A stretch of 64,000 nt of DNA from positions 2,356,001 to 2,420,000 of the forward strand of contig NZ_CP009288.1 of the NCBI RefSeq assembly GCF_000756615.1, written 5' to 3'. The translations under genes were made by a program, and so were the position numbers. The notes under the pieces were generated by a model. That model worked only from the letters and a program-made list of their open reading frames with translations, did no database searches and had not been told where the DNA came from. Source of the stretch: Paenibacillus durus. GTDB lineage: Bacteria > Bacillota > Bacilli > Paenibacillales > Paenibacillaceae. Positions 35,795-46,400 of this stretch are shown piece after piece (within the stretch, counting starts at the first letter, position 1; each line of letters begins with the position of its first letter).

Positions 35795-35822
35795 TCAGGA
35801 ACACCCGTTGGGGTGTTCCTGA
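35795..35822 (+). terminator. Hairpin terminator after the DUF309 gene
   Basis: A perfect 12-bp stem TCAGGAACACCC / GGGTGTTCCTGA with a GTTG loop. The tail is only mildly T-rich. Confidence 0.7.
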
Positions 35823-35862
35823 GCTATTCAACCCTTATTTGGATAATCAGGAGGACGGCAGC

Positions 35863-37422
35863 ATGGCGGTACAACTTCCCCACTCCTTCTCTGAGCGGAT
35901 GAAGAAGCTGCTGGGACGGGAATATGAAGCATTTTCGGAGACCTATGGGGAGATTCCACATACGGGCATCCGTGTTAATACACTAAAGATTACGGCGGAT
36001 GAGCTACAGCGGATTTCACCTTACCGCATGGATCCGATCCCCTGGTGCTCCACGGGCTTTTACACAACCGAAGGCGCCAGACCCGGCAAGCATCCTTACT
36101 ATCACGCTGGGCTTTACTATATTCAGGAGCCGAGCGCCATGGCGCCCGTCGAGCTGCTTGGCGTTCTCCCGGGCGACCGTGTGCTGGATTTGTGCGCCGC
36201 ACCCGGCGGCAAGTCGACGCAGATCGCCGCCAAGCTTCAAGGGCAGGGAATGCTGATCAGCAACGATCTGCATCCTGAGCGGACCAAGGCTCTGGCGAAG
36301 AATCTGGAGCTGTGCGGCGCGAGAAACGCGGTCGTCCTAAACGAGAGCCCGGAGCGAATCGCCGCGGCTTTCCCGGGATTTTTCGACCGAATCCTGATCG
36401 ATGCGCCATGCTCGGGCGAAGGCATGTTTCGCAAGGACGAGGATATGGTCCGGCAATGGGACGAGCACACACCGGCCAAGTATGCCGGCATGCAGCGGGA
36501 GATTTTGCGGGCGGCGGCGCTGGCGCTCAGACCGGGGGGGACGCTGGTTTATTCAACCTGCACCTTCTCGCCGGAGGAGAATGAAGGGAGCATCGCTGAG
36601 TTTCTTGCCGCATATCCGCAGTTCTCGGTTGTTCCTGCCCATGGCACTGGCTCCTTTTCCCCGGGGCTGGAACCGCTTCCGGGTACGGCGCGTTTATGGC
36701 CCCACAAGGTGAAGGGCGAGGGACATTATATTGCCGTATTAAGACATAATGGAAAGCCCGAAGAGGAGAGCGGCGAAGGAGCGTGGCCGGGCAGCGGCGG
36801 CAAATCAATGCCGGCCATGCCGCTTGAAGAACGCGGAGGGCGGAATGGAGAAGGCGGCCGGACAGCCATCTCCCGCAAGGATAAGTCAACTGTGGGCCGC
36901 GGCGACAGCAGAAACGGCAGAAACGGGCGCACTTCATCCCGGAACGATGGCAGGGGACGAAGTGCGGCCATTGCATCGGAGGGAGATATTTTAGCATCCT
37001 ATGCGGAGTTTGCCCGGGAGCAGCTTGGCTGGCAGCCGGACGGCTTTCCCGTTCTATTCGGGGAGCATCTGTATTTGTCACCGCTGCCGCGTGAAGCGCT
37101 GAACGGTCTAAGAACGGTGCGTCCCGGCTGGTACATAGGGCATGTCCGCAGCGGACGCTTCATTCCGGGCCACCCGCTTGCGACCGCGCTGATCCCTAGA
37201 GAAAGCAAGCGCAGCCTGTCGCTTGCCGGAGACGGGCCCGAGGCTGTGTCCTATCTGAAGGGGGAGACGTTGTCGATTTCGGAGGACGGCCTGATGATTG
37301 CCCCCGGCACATCGCCGAAGGGGTATGTACTTGTCTGTATCGACGGATACAGCGCCGGCTGGGGGAAATGGCAGGATGGCATCCTCAAGAATGAATATCC
37401 CGTAGGCTGGAGGTGGACATAG
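35863..37422 (+). CDS. rsmF: RsmF-type 16S rRNA (cytosine-C5) methyltransferase, copy 1
   Basis: A 519-residue RsmB/NOP2-family SAM methyltransferase. LDLCAAPGGKSTQIAAKL binds SAM, DAPCSGEGMFRKD carries the release Cys, and YSTCTFSPEENE the nucleophilic Cys. The C-terminal RsmF-specific and PUA-like region starts near residue 385. Residues about 300-375 are a Gly/Arg/Ser-rich low-complexity insert. The ATG at 35863 has CAGGAGG eight bases upstream. A paralogue is encoded on the opposite strand at 39206-40600. It abuts the pseudouridine synthase gene without a gap. Confidence 0.9.
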   Translation: MAVQLPHSFSERMKKLLGREYEAFSETYGEIPHTGIRVNTLKITADELQRISPYRMDPIPWCSTGFYTTEGARPGKHPYYHAGLYYIQEPSAMAPVELLGVLPGDRVLDLCAAPGGKSTQIAAKLQGQGMLISNDLHPERTKALAKNLELCGARNAVVLNESPERIAAAFPGFFDRILIDAPCSGEGMFRKDEDMVRQWDEHTPAKYAGMQREILRAAALALRPGGTLVYSTCTFSPEENEGSIAEFLAAYPQFSVVPAHGTGSFSPGLEPLPGTARLWPHKVKGEGHYIAVLRHNGKPEEESGEGAWPGSGGKSMPAMPLEERGGRNGEGGRTAISRKDKSTVGRGDSRNGRNGRTSSRNDGRGRSAAIASEGDILASYAEFAREQLGWQPDGFPVLFGEHLYLSPLPREALNGLRTVRPGWYIGHVRSGRFIPGHPLATALIPRESKRSLSLAGDGPEAVSYLKGETLSISEDGLMIAPGTSPKGYVLVCIDGYSAGWGKWQDGILKNEYPVGWRWT

Positions 37423-38178
37423 ATGGCAAAGTTAAGAGACGGCGAAGGGAAAAAGCAGCGGCTGGATAAGATACTGTCCCATGTCGGTTACGGCTCGCGC
37501 AGCGAGCTCCGCAAGCAGGCCAAGCAGGGCCTCATCACCGTTAACGGTGTGGTCCAGAAAGACAGCGGCGCACATGTCGATCCCTATAACGATACAATCG
37601 AGGTGGCCGGTGAGACGGTTCTTTACCGTGAACATATTTATCTTATGATGAATAAACCGCCGGGCGTACTGTCGGCGACGGAGGACAAACGGGACCGGAC
37701 GGTGCTGGATCTGCTGGAGGAGCGCTATACGGTGTTCGAGCCTTTTCCGGTAGGCAGACTGGATAAAGACACGGTCGGATTGCTGCTCCTGACAAATGAC
37801 GGACAGCTTGCCCATGAGCTGCTCTCACCCCGCAAGCATGTGCCCAAGACCTATGAAGCCCTCGTAGAAGGGGAGGTCGGCCCGGACGATGTGGCAGCTT
37901 TTGCGGAGGGAGTAAGACTGGACGACGGTTATGTTACTTTGCCGGCGCAGCTGACAATTCTGGGAAGGGAGCGCGGAAGACAGGTCATTTCGCAAATCTC
38001 CCTGACGATTACCGAAGGCAAGTTCCACCAGGTGAAACGGATGTTCCAGGCTGTCGGGAAGAAGGTTATCTTTTTAAAAAGAGTCTCAATGGGCAATTTG
38101 CCCCTGGATGCGAATCTGCCCGAAGGCGCCTGCCGTGAGCTGACGAGCGAAGAGCTTAAGCTGCTAGCAGAAATTTAA
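37423..38178 (+). CDS. rsuA: RsuA-family rRNA pseudouridine synthase
   Basis: A 251-residue enzyme that isomerises a uridine to pseudouridine in small-subunit rRNA. An S4 RNA-binding domain fills residues 12-60 (RLDKILSHVGYGSRSE) and the catalytic Asp is in VGRLDKDTVGLLLL. Family motif YLMMNKPPGVLSA precedes it. Its ATG follows the rsmF stop directly, with TGGAGGTGG inside the rsmF end, so the two rRNA-modification genes are coupled. Target base (U516-type) is inferred from the family only. Confidence 0.9.
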   Translation: MAKLRDGEGKKQRLDKILSHVGYGSRSELRKQAKQGLITVNGVVQKDSGAHVDPYNDTIEVAGETVLYREHIYLMMNKPPGVLSATEDKRDRTVLDLLEERYTVFEPFPVGRLDKDTVGLLLLTNDGQLAHELLSPRKHVPKTYEALVEGEVGPDDVAAFAEGVRLDDGYVTLPAQLTILGRERGRQVISQISLTITEGKFHQVKRMFQAVGKKVIFLKRVSMGNLPLDANLPEGACRELTSEELKLLAEI

Positions 38179-38256
38179 CAATTGGATGCACAAGCCCGGA
38201 TGACGCCGTATTATAATTTTACATAGAGATAAATGATGCTTAGGGGATGGTGAAGA

Positions 38257-39057
38257 ATGAAATATAAGCTTATAGCGCTCGATGTAGACGGTACGCTGCT
38301 GAATGACGATCATAGCTTGAGCCCCGAGAATAAAAGGACGGTGGCCGAAGTTACCAGACAGGGAGCCCGGGTCGTTTTGTGTACGGGAAGAAACCCGAAG
38401 AACGCCATTCCAATTATGCAGGAGATGGGACTGACCGGTTATGTGCTTGCCGATAACGGCGCCGTCACCGTGCGGGTGGAGGATCAGGAGGTCATTCATC
38501 AGTACCCCATGGACGGACGCGGACTTGATCCGTATATTGAGTACTGCCGCAAACGCGATATCCATTTTGACGTGAACACCGCTTTTGAGCTGTATGTTGA
38601 CAATGTGGCGCATCTGACCAAAGAAGCCCACTTTATGTATGAGCATCTTCAGCTTGTTCCCGCGTCCTTGCCGGCATGGGAAGAGTTTCGTGAACCGATT
38701 GTCAAATTCACCGTATTTTCCACAGCGGAAATGATGGATGAAGCAGAGCGGGAGTGGGGTAAATGGATTCAGTCGTTTAATATCCAGCGGAGCGGAGAGT
38801 TTTTTGTTGACTTAATGCATCACGAAGCATCAAAAGGCAACGCGCTGAAGCAGCTGGCTAAGCAGCTTGGCATCCGTCAGCAGGACGTGTTGTCTATCGG
38901 TAACTACTATAATGACATTTCGATGCTTACTTTCGCGGGCCTCGGGATCGCTATGGACAATTCGCCGGTTGAAGTCAAAGCGGCGGCAGACGCCATCACC
39001 GGCACCAATAACGAGAATGGGGTATCGGAGGCGCTCATTAAATATTGCTTGTCTTAA
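38257..39057 (+). CDS. Cof-type HAD hydrolase
   Basis: A 266-residue haloacid-dehalogenase phosphatase with a C2B cap. The nucleophile and acid are Asp9 and Asp11 in IALDVDGTLL; motif II is CTGR; the Lys of motif III is in HEASKGNAL. Motif IV reads SIGNYYNDISM, with Asn where the usual GD pair has its first Asp, though the second Asp is kept. Sugar phosphates or flavin phosphates are typical substrates. AGGGGATGG precedes the ATG. A terminator follows. Confidence 0.88.
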   Translation: MKYKLIALDVDGTLLNDDHSLSPENKRTVAEVTRQGARVVLCTGRNPKNAIPIMQEMGLTGYVLADNGAVTVRVEDQEVIHQYPMDGRGLDPYIEYCRKRDIHFDVNTAFELYVDNVAHLTKEAHFMYEHLQLVPASLPAWEEFREPIVKFTVFSTAEMMDEAEREWGKWIQSFNIQRSGEFFVDLMHHEASKGNALKQLAKQLGIRQQDVLSIGNYYNDISMLTFAGLGIAMDNSPVEVKAAADAITGTNNENGVSEALIKYCLS

Positions 39058-39080
39058 GAGACATCGATCGAATTTTTCAT

Positions 39081-39121
39081 AAAAGAGTGCTCTTTAGCCA
39101 TGCGGCCAAGAGCACTCTTTT
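39081..39121. terminator. Bidirectional terminator
   Basis: A perfect 13-bp stem AAAAGAGTGCTCT / AGAGCACTCTTTT with a 15-nt loop. A and T flanks allow it to act for both the HAD gene and the convergent rsmF paralogue. Confidence 0.88.
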
Positions 39122-39205
39122 ATTAACAGGGCGTATAATACGTATGTGGAGAGGGCCCTTGCCGTACCGGTCAGCCTCCTAATTCGCTTTAATAAGCGGG
39201 CTGCT

Positions 39206-40600
39206 CTAAGGCTGCCGCAGTCCTTTCGGGTAATGGTTTTTGAGTTGACCGGAGCTTGCTTTGCCCCAGCCAAGCGGCAAATGATCCACGGTGACCAGCG
39301 TCCAGCCCTGCAGATCGCCAGGTACGGTCAGACTCTCGCCCCGCAGCCAGCTTCGTACCTCGGAGCTTTCCGGGTCCAGCTCGAATGAACGCGCTGCCTG
39401 CTCCGGACAAAGAGCCATAGCGAGCGCATGCGCAGGCTCCAGCCTGTTCTTCTTCAGATGGCCCAGATGGAGGCCTGCCCGGGGAATACGTAGTCCGTGA
39501 AGCAGTTCCAGGGAAAAGGATTCGCCAAACGAAGAGGGGAGCAGGTAGAGCGAATCCCCGAACAGAACCGGAACGCCTTCTGCCCGGAATCCAGGGATTT
39601 CTGCCGCAGCCCATTCCCGGAACTGCTGGAACGAGGCTTGGGCGGCGGCTTCCGTTCTTCCGCCGGCGCGCCCTTTCCCGCTCCGATTCCCGCGTTTCGC
39701 GGAGCCTTGTAACGTGTCAGCGGTTGCAGGGTCAGGGGTTCCTCCCTTGGTCAGTAAGGCCACAAAATGCCCTTCACCTTTGTCCTGATGCGGCCACAGC
39801 CGTTTTGCCGCCAGCAGCTCCATATCGGGATAGGATGCCGTCAGCCGAGCGATCAGCTCTTCATTTTCTTTCCTGTTGAACGTACAGGTTGAATAGGCAA
39901 GCCGTCCGCCGGGCTTCAGCATAGTATACGCATCCTGCACTATATCCCACTGCCTGGCGGCACACATCTCCACATGCCCCGGCGACCATTCGCTAATCGC
40001 TCCCTGATCTTTACGGAACATTCCTTCTCCAGAGCAGGGGGCGTCAAGCATAATCCGGTCAAAGGTTTCCGGGAAACGCCGTGCCAGATCGTCAGGATTT
40101 GCGGAGGTTACAAGCGCATGCGAAAGACCCAGCCGCTCCACATTTTCCGCCAGGATTTTGGCCCGTTCAGGATGGATTTCATTCGATACGAGCAGTCCCT
40201 GCCCTTTCATCAGGGAGGCGATATGGGTAGTCTTGCCGCCGGGAGCGGCGGCAAGGTCAAGCACCGTCTCACCGGGCTGCGGGTCCAGTAGTACGGCGGC
40301 GGTCATAGCCGATGGCTCCTGGATATAATATAATCCGGCCTCATGATAAGGATGGCGTCCCGGTCGCGAGGGCTCCTCGTAGTAATAGCCTTCGGGACAC
40401 CAGGGAACAGGCTGTAGGCCGAATAGACGCACAGTTTTTTCGGCAGCTTTTTCCCCCGAAGCTGTGCGGGTTTTTAGCCCATTCATTCTCAATCCTTGGG
40501 TCTTTGGCGCTGCATATGTATCCAGAAAGGCGTCCGTTTCGCTTCCCAGCATCTCTCCGATCATGGCTGTGTAAGCTGCGGGCAGCATTTCCTTATTCAT
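39206..40600 (-). CDS. RsmF-type rRNA (cytosine-C5) methyltransferase, copy 2
   Basis: A 464-residue paralogue of the protein encoded at 35863-37422. It has LDLAAAPGGKTTHIASLM for SAM, DAPCSGEGMFRKD and YSTCTFNRKENE with both catalytic cysteines, and a shorter low-complexity insert (about residues 285-315). The shared HPY-HAGLYYIQEPSAM region shows common descent (here HPYHEAGLYYIQEPSAM). Both copies look active, so they may modify different rRNA positions. AAGGAGAATG precedes the ATG. Confidence 0.9.
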   Translation of the reverse strand: MNKEMLPAAYTAMIGEMLGSETDAFLDTYAAPKTQGLRMNGLKTRTASGEKAAEKTVRLFGLQPVPWCPEGYYYEEPSRPGRHPYHEAGLYYIQEPSAMTAAVLLDPQPGETVLDLAAAPGGKTTHIASLMKGQGLLVSNEIHPERAKILAENVERLGLSHALVTSANPDDLARRFPETFDRIMLDAPCSGEGMFRKDQGAISEWSPGHVEMCAARQWDIVQDAYTMLKPGGRLAYSTCTFNRKENEELIARLTASYPDMELLAAKRLWPHQDKGEGHFVALLTKGGTPDPATADTLQGSAKRGNRSGKGRAGGRTEAAAQASFQQFREWAAAEIPGFRAEGVPVLFGDSLYLLPSSFGESFSLELLHGLRIPRAGLHLGHLKKNRLEPAHALAMALCPEQAARSFELDPESSEVRSWLRGESLTVPGDLQGWTLVTVDHLPLGWGKASSGQLKNHYPKGLRQP

Positions 40601-40926
40601 TGTTGCATTCTCCTTTTTTTCATTTTAATCAAGAGGAATGAAGCGTTGCGGCACAAGGCATTGCGGCTTCATCGGCGAGTGGTAACGGTTTTGTGTGTTG
40701 CCGTTTAGGGCGGATGCCGATAAAATCTAATTAGGAACGTAAGCAGTGCCTGTGTACATATGCTTAACTATATCATAATTGCCAAGCAAGGCCGTTTTTG
40801 AAAATATAAGAATTTATAAGCTCTAATGCTTATATCGTGTTCTTCTATTTCTATGAGTAACGGCACCATCCCTGAAGGGACGGAGAAGTTGTTTCTTCTT
40901 GGGCAATAGAAAAGGGGACTTACCAT
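40601..40926. other. Intergenic region without a gene
   Basis: It holds a 7-bp inverted repeat ATGAAGC/GCTTCAT (about 40638-40671) and a short CCCT/AGGG hairpin near 40871. I see no convincing gene, riboswitch or promoter consensus. Confidence 0.4.
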
Positions 40927-42063
40927 ATGAATCTTCTGCAAGCGCTCTTCTTTCCGCCGGAGCAGCCCGGCGGTGTATCCTCAATGATTCCCTACTTGCA
41001 GGAACGCTTTCGATCAAGCCGCTGGGATATGGAACTGTTCTGGCTGCCCAAGCGCATCCGTGGAAAAGGCAGTGACGAAATCGTCTTTGAAACTTTCGAT
41101 TGGAAGCCTTACGGCGAGAGTCCGATCGTACAAAAATATATCCAGACCTACCGCGATTATTTGTGGTGGACAAAGCTGCGCCTGAACAAGCGGTTCGATC
41201 TGATCCACGCGCATCATCCAATAGCCGGAATGGCAATGAAGAAAGTGTTTCCGGATGTGCCGCTTGTCCAGACGGTCCACTCCAGCTACGAACGCGAGCT
41301 GATTCTGAACGGAAAAATCGCCGAGGACGGGCTGGAGCATCAGTTCCTGACTTTGATTTACCGGGAACTGGAGTATGTGAGCGATCGGCTGATGACCGTG
41401 TCACAGTCCTTTGCGGAATATATGTCGCATTATACGGAGAACCCGTCGCGTATTCAGATCATCCCGAACGGTTTTGACGAAAAAAGGTTTAAGCCGGTGG
41501 CGCATGAAAACGATGTTCCACAGCTGGTGACCGTTACCCGGCTCGTTCCGGCCAAAGGGATCGATGTGCTGTTCAACGCCTGTGCCGAGCTTAAAAAGCG
41601 CGGTCACGAATATGTGCTGCATATTATCGGCGACGGACCGTCCCGTGCCGATCTGGAGAATCTGGCGAGGTCGCTCGGTATATATAATGAAACCATTTTT
41701 TACGGCTATACCTTGCATCCCGAAGAATTCATGCCATTTTTCGATATTTTTGTGCTGCCATCCCGCGCGGAAGCCTTCGGCTCCGTATTCGCGGAGGCTG
41801 CGCTGAGCTGTCTGGCACTCGTCGGAACAGACGTCGGAGGTATCCCGGAGCAGATCGAGGACGGTATCAACGGCCTGCTTGTCAAGCCCGATGATGTGAT
41901 TGCCTTGGCGGATGCTCTGGAGAAGGTCATCACAGATCCAGCCTTTCGTTATGAGCTGTCCCGTTCGGCATGGGACAAAGCTAAAAATCTGTACTCCCTG
42001 ACCCGCATCGCCAATGAACTGAAAAAGACGTATCTGCAGCTTCAGACCGGCAGCAAAGAGTGA
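40927..42063 (+). CDS. GT4-family glycosyltransferase
   Basis: A 378-residue GT-B glycosyltransferase. The N-terminal domain has the acceptor-side PPEQPGGVSSMI loop and LIHAHHPIAG; the C-terminal donor domain has TVTRLVPAKGIDVL, HIIGDGPSRADLE and PSRAEAFGSVFAEAALSC with the EX7E pair. It transfers a nucleotide-sugar-derived hexose to a lipid or glycan acceptor that cannot be named. AAAGGGGACTT precedes the ATG. The last four bases overlap the next gene's possible GTG start. Confidence 0.9.
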   Translation: MNLLQALFFPPEQPGGVSSMIPYLQERFRSSRWDMELFWLPKRIRGKGSDEIVFETFDWKPYGESPIVQKYIQTYRDYLWWTKLRLNKRFDLIHAHHPIAGMAMKKVFPDVPLVQTVHSSYERELILNGKIAEDGLEHQFLTLIYRELEYVSDRLMTVSQSFAEYMSHYTENPSRIQIIPNGFDEKRFKPVAHENDVPQLVTVTRLVPAKGIDVLFNACAELKKRGHEYVLHIIGDGPSRADLENLARSLGIYNETIFYGYTLHPEEFMPFFDIFVLPSRAEAFGSVFAEAALSCLALVGTDVGGIPEQIEDGINGLLVKPDDVIALADALEKVITDPAFRYELSRSAWDKAKNLYSLTRIANELKKTYLQLQTGSKE

Positions 42064-43409
42064 ACGGCATGATCCCGTTTCGTTTTCTGCACGCCGCGGA
42101 CTTGCATCTGGACAGCCGGTTTACCGGCTTGTCCCATATCCCGGGACTCATTAGAGACTATCTTCGGGAAGCCGCCTTTGCCGCCCTGGGGCGGCTTGTT
42201 GCCGTGGCGCTGGCGGAAAAGGTCGATTTTGTCGTCATCAGCGGAGACGTCTATGATTCTGCCGACTCTTCGCTTCAGAGCCAACTGCGCTTTCAGGAAG
42301 CGCTGCTGGAGCTGTCCAGAAGCGGAATCGCGGTCTTCCTCATTCACGGCAATCATGATCCGCTGGATGGTCTGCGTCTTCAAATGGAGCTTCCGGATAA
42401 CGTCACGGTCTTCGGCGCCGACAAGCCGGGGCAGGTTATCGCCGTACGCCGCACCGATGGGCAGGAGGCCGCAGTTGTCAGCGGAATCTCTTATCCTACG
42501 GCCAAGGTGACGGAAAACACCTCGCTGCGCTTTCAGCGGAAGGAGGACAGCGGGCTGTTCCATATCGCGCTTCTGCACGCCAATGTCGATGGCGATCCGG
42601 CACATGAGACTTATTCCCCCTGTACACGCAGGGATTTGATTGACTCCGGTTTCGACTATTGGGCGCTCGGCCATATCCATAAGCGCCGGGTTCTGCATGA
42701 ACGTCCCTTTATCGTATATCCGGGAAATATCCAGGGACGCAGCGTTAAGGAGACAGGACCAAAGGGCTGCTGTATTGTGGATGTGGACGACGGCGGAATC
42801 GCTGCCCTGCGGTTCAAGGAACTGGATGAGGTCCGTTTCCTGATTCGGGATATTTCGATTGATCATATGGTCAGGGAAACTGAATGGGTAGAGGCAGTGG
42901 AACAGGCGGTGGAAGAAATCCGGGAGGAGCATCTGAACATGATGTCTGTCGTCCGTTTCCGGATCACCGGCCGGGGCGCTGTTCACCGGATTCTCTCTGA
43001 AAGAGGGGCAGCGGGAGATCTGCTGGATGAGCTTCGCCGGCGTGAAGCGCTGCGGGCGGAACAAGGACGGTTCCAAGGGCTTGTCTGGCCGGAAGGCTTC
43101 TCGCTTGAATCCGGAACCGAAGTTAGCCGCGAACGTCTGCTTGCGGAGGACAGCTTTCTCGGCGAGCTGATGCGTCTGGCGGAGGAAAGCTCAAGGGATG
43201 GCACAGCGCTGGATGAGCTTGTCCGGACCGCCCTGGCACCCCTTGGGGAGAACCGTGAGCTAAGGCGGATGCTGGCTGAAGCCAGGGAAGACGATATGCG
43301 CGTCTGGCTGACAAGGGCGGCCGAAACGGCCGTGACCCTGCTCAGCGATACCCTGGAACCGGATGAAGAAAGCAATGATCGGCCCGGCAGCCGCCAAGGA
43401 GGTCGGTAA
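42060..43409 (+). CDS. yhaO: SbcD-like DNA repair phosphoesterase (YhaO)
   Basis: A 449-residue calcineurin-type nuclease subunit. The metal site reads HAADLHLD, ISGDVYDS, IHGNHDPLDG, ALLHANVD and ALGHIHKR in order. The C-terminal half is the helical, charged partner-binding region. GTG 42060 overlaps the glycosyltransferase gene by four bases; ATG 42069 is an alternative. The next gene encodes its SbcC-like ATPase partner, starting one base after this stop. Confidence 0.9.
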   Translation: MNGMIPFRFLHAADLHLDSRFTGLSHIPGLIRDYLREAAFAALGRLVAVALAEKVDFVVISGDVYDSADSSLQSQLRFQEALLELSRSGIAVFLIHGNHDPLDGLRLQMELPDNVTVFGADKPGQVIAVRRTDGQEAAVVSGISYPTAKVTENTSLRFQRKEDSGLFHIALLHANVDGDPAHETYSPCTRRDLIDSGFDYWALGHIHKRRVLHERPFIVYPGNIQGRSVKETGPKGCCIVDVDDGGIAALRFKELDEVRFLIRDISIDHMVRETEWVEAVEQAVEEIREEHLNMMSVVRFRITGRGAVHRILSERGAAGDLLDELRRREALRAEQGRFQGLVWPEGFSLESGTEVSRERLLAEDSFLGELMRLAEESSRDGTALDELVRTALAPLGENRELRRMLAEAREDDMRVWLTRAAETAVTLLSDTLEPDEESNDRPGSRQGGR

Positions 43410-43410
43410 G

Positions 43411-46400
43411 ATGAGAATTCAGCAGCTTGAAATCGGCGGCTTCGGCCGTATTCACGGCAGGGAATTGGAGCTGTCAGAGGGATTGACGGTGCTGTACGGC
43501 CCCAATGAGGCCGGCAAATCTACGATGCTGCAGTTTATTCGCGCCATGCTCTTCGGAATTCCCGGAAGGAGCTATCCGGCGGAAAGATTAGAGCCTGTGC
43601 ACGGCGGCCTGCACGGCGGCGTCTTGACCGCCCGGGACGGACAAGGAAACGCTTGGAGCATCCGGCGGTACGCCGGAGGTTCGGAGGGCGGTAGGGGCGA
43701 CAGGCTTAAGATTACGTTCAGCGGCGTCGACGGAAGTGTGGAAGAGCTGGGACAGGAGGAATTGGAGAAACGTCTGCTGGGCGGATTATCCCGGACCATG
43801 TTCCGCCAGCTCTTTGCGGTAACGCTGGACGAGCTTCAGGAGCTTGGAACCTTGCAGTCCGAGGAAATGAGCAGCTATTTGTTTCACGCAGGCATCGGCG
43901 GCGGAGGAGAGATTCTGCGGGCGGAGCGGCGTCTCCAGCAAGAGGCGGAGAAGCTCTACAAGCCTAGGGGCAGGACGCAGGAAGCGGCGAAGACTCTCCA
44001 TTCGATCGAAAAGCTGGAACGGCAGATTGCGGAAAGCCGTTCTTATCTTCCGCGTTATAATGACAATACCGCAGCGCTGCGGGCTGCGGAAAGTGAGCTT
44101 GAAGAACTGGAGCGGCGGCGCCGCGAGGAAGGGGCCGGGCTGACACGCCTGCGCAAAGCGATTGACATCCGTGAGCTGTGGCTGAAATGGGAAGCCGCCC
44201 GCCAAGAATTAAGGGAGTTGCCGGACTTTCCGTCTTTTCCCGAGGATGCTCCGGAACGCTGGCGGGATCTGCAGACACGGACCGGTAGCGCCGCGCAGGC
44301 GGCGGCCCGCGCCGAACGAACGGTCTTAGATCTGAAGGAGGAGCTGGCCGGGACAGCTCAGGACCCCCTGCTGGAAGCGCAGGGTCCCCGGTTGGAGCGT
44401 CTTCTCCGCGCTCAAGGCGGCTATGAGAACTGGAAGACGGAGCTGCGGCGGCTGAAAGAGGAACGGAAGCTGCTGCGCGAGCATGTACAGCGTATCCTGC
44501 GGAGCATACATCCTGGCTGGACCGCCGGGGAGCTTGCGGATTTCGCCGGTGCCGCAGCGGACCGTGAAGCCGCCCGCCGCTTCGGGGTTCAGTTCGCCGC
44601 TTATGACAGGCGAATGGAAGGTCTCGCCGCCGAGCGGCAGTCGCTGCGCGTCCGCCTTGCTGCGGCGCAGGCGGCGCTGCAGCAGGCCGAGCGCTCGCTC
44701 GCGCGGGAGCAGCGGGAAGGCGCCGCATCCTTCGCGGCGCTGCGGCCCATAAGCCTGCGCGAGACGGCGCGGCTGTGGGACGAGCTGCAGCAGGCCGCGG
44801 AGCGCTGGCGCGAGGCCCAGCTGCGGCAAGCGCAGCCGGGCGCAGCTGGGGCCGCACGCAGCCGCCGAACCGCCGCGGCCGCGCTCACCGCGCTGCTGCC
44901 GGCGGCGCTGTGGCTGACCGGGGCTCCGCCGGTCAGCGTCTGGATCGCGATCGGCGTGCTGGCCGCCGCCGATCTGGCCCTGCTTGCCGGCGGACGCGGT
45001 GCGCGCCGGCAGACCTCCCCGCCGCCCGTCAGCGGCGGGGAGGAAGCCGCAGCCGAGATGCTGAGGCTGCGGGGGCTGCTGCTCTCCGGGCCGGAGGCGG
45101 AGAGCGGGGATGCGCGGCCGGAGCGCCGGTCGCGCGCCTTGCCGGCCAGCCCGGATGCGGGCGGGCTGGAGGCGGGCATGAAGGAGCTGCGGCGGCTGAT
45201 GGACGCCTGGACGTCCTGGCGCCAGTGCGCCGAGCGGCTGAGCGGCGAGCGGGATCTTCGCCGCACGGAAGCCGATGTGCTGGCCGGTCAGGAGCAGGCG
45301 CTGGTCCGCGAGATGGACGCGGCTGAAGAAGATTTCCGCGGCACGTCAGCGCGGTTCGAGGAATGGCTCCGCCGCCGCAACCTGCCGGAGGACTTGTCTC
45401 CGGAAGGGCTGCCCGACATTTTCAGGCTGGCGGAGCAGGGGAATGAGCTGCTGCGCAGGGAGGACGGGCTTGAGCTTCGGATAGCCGAGCTGAGACGGGA
45501 AACTGCGGCGTTTGAAGAGGAATGCCTGCTCCTGATGGCGGAAGCCGGAGAAGCTGCGGAGCAAACGGCTTCTGCCTCAGAAGAGGCTGCGCAGAAGCCG
45601 GACGCAAGTATATCTCACGCTTCGTCCGTGATTTTGTCTGATGCTGCATCGTTCGCTGCTTCGCTATACGGCATTGGAGAGCCTGATTTAACGCCATCTA
45701 TGCCTACTCGCGCTTCACAACCGGATAGTGCGTCATCCGAAATCTGGGCTAGAGTTGCTTCGCTTTCCGGAGAGCCGCCTTCTCCCGCTGTACCGCCTGG
45801 GACCTCACCTGTTACCCCCACGCATCTTTCACCGGTCCGCTGGCTGGAGGAGAGAGCCGCAGCATGGGAGCTGCTTAAGACAGCGCTTCTGCGCCGGAAA
45901 GATTTGATCTACCGGCTGCGCGGGGCGGAGGAGGAACTGGAAGAGAATCGGCGGGAACAGGAAGGGCTGCGCCAGATTTGTGGTAATCTGCTGCGCGAAG
46001 GCGGGGCGCAAGACGGCGAAGACCTGCTTCGCCGGGCTGCAGCCTTGTCCCGGCGCCGGGAGCTGGAGCGGTCGCTCCGGCACTGGGAGCTGGCTATGTT
46101 CGGAGGCAGGGACGAGGAAGAAAGGCAGGGACTCCTGGAACTGCTTGAACTAAAGGACGCTTATACGCTGGAGGAAGACAGGAAGCGGGAGGAGTTGGGC
46201 CTTGCCGAACTCGAGGAGCGAAGAAACGCCCTGCTTCAGCTTCGGGGCAGGCTGCTGCAGGAGAGGGAGAGCTTGAAGAAGGTCTGCCGGGAGGATACAA
46301 CGCTTCAGCAGTTGGAGGAGCAGAAGGCGGCGCTGCGGGGGATCGCCGAACAATATGCCGTTTCTGCACTCGCGGCGGAATTGATCAGCCGGACTAGACG

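Noticed and set aside
42042..43076. A 344-codon open frame antisense to yhaO
   Set aside because: It is a shadow of a clearly recognised phosphoesterase gene and carries no motif.
43964..45266. Long Ala/Arg/Pro-rich frames antisense to yhaN
   Set aside because: Very high GC suppresses stop codons here; yhaN is continuous and has Walker A and B motifs.
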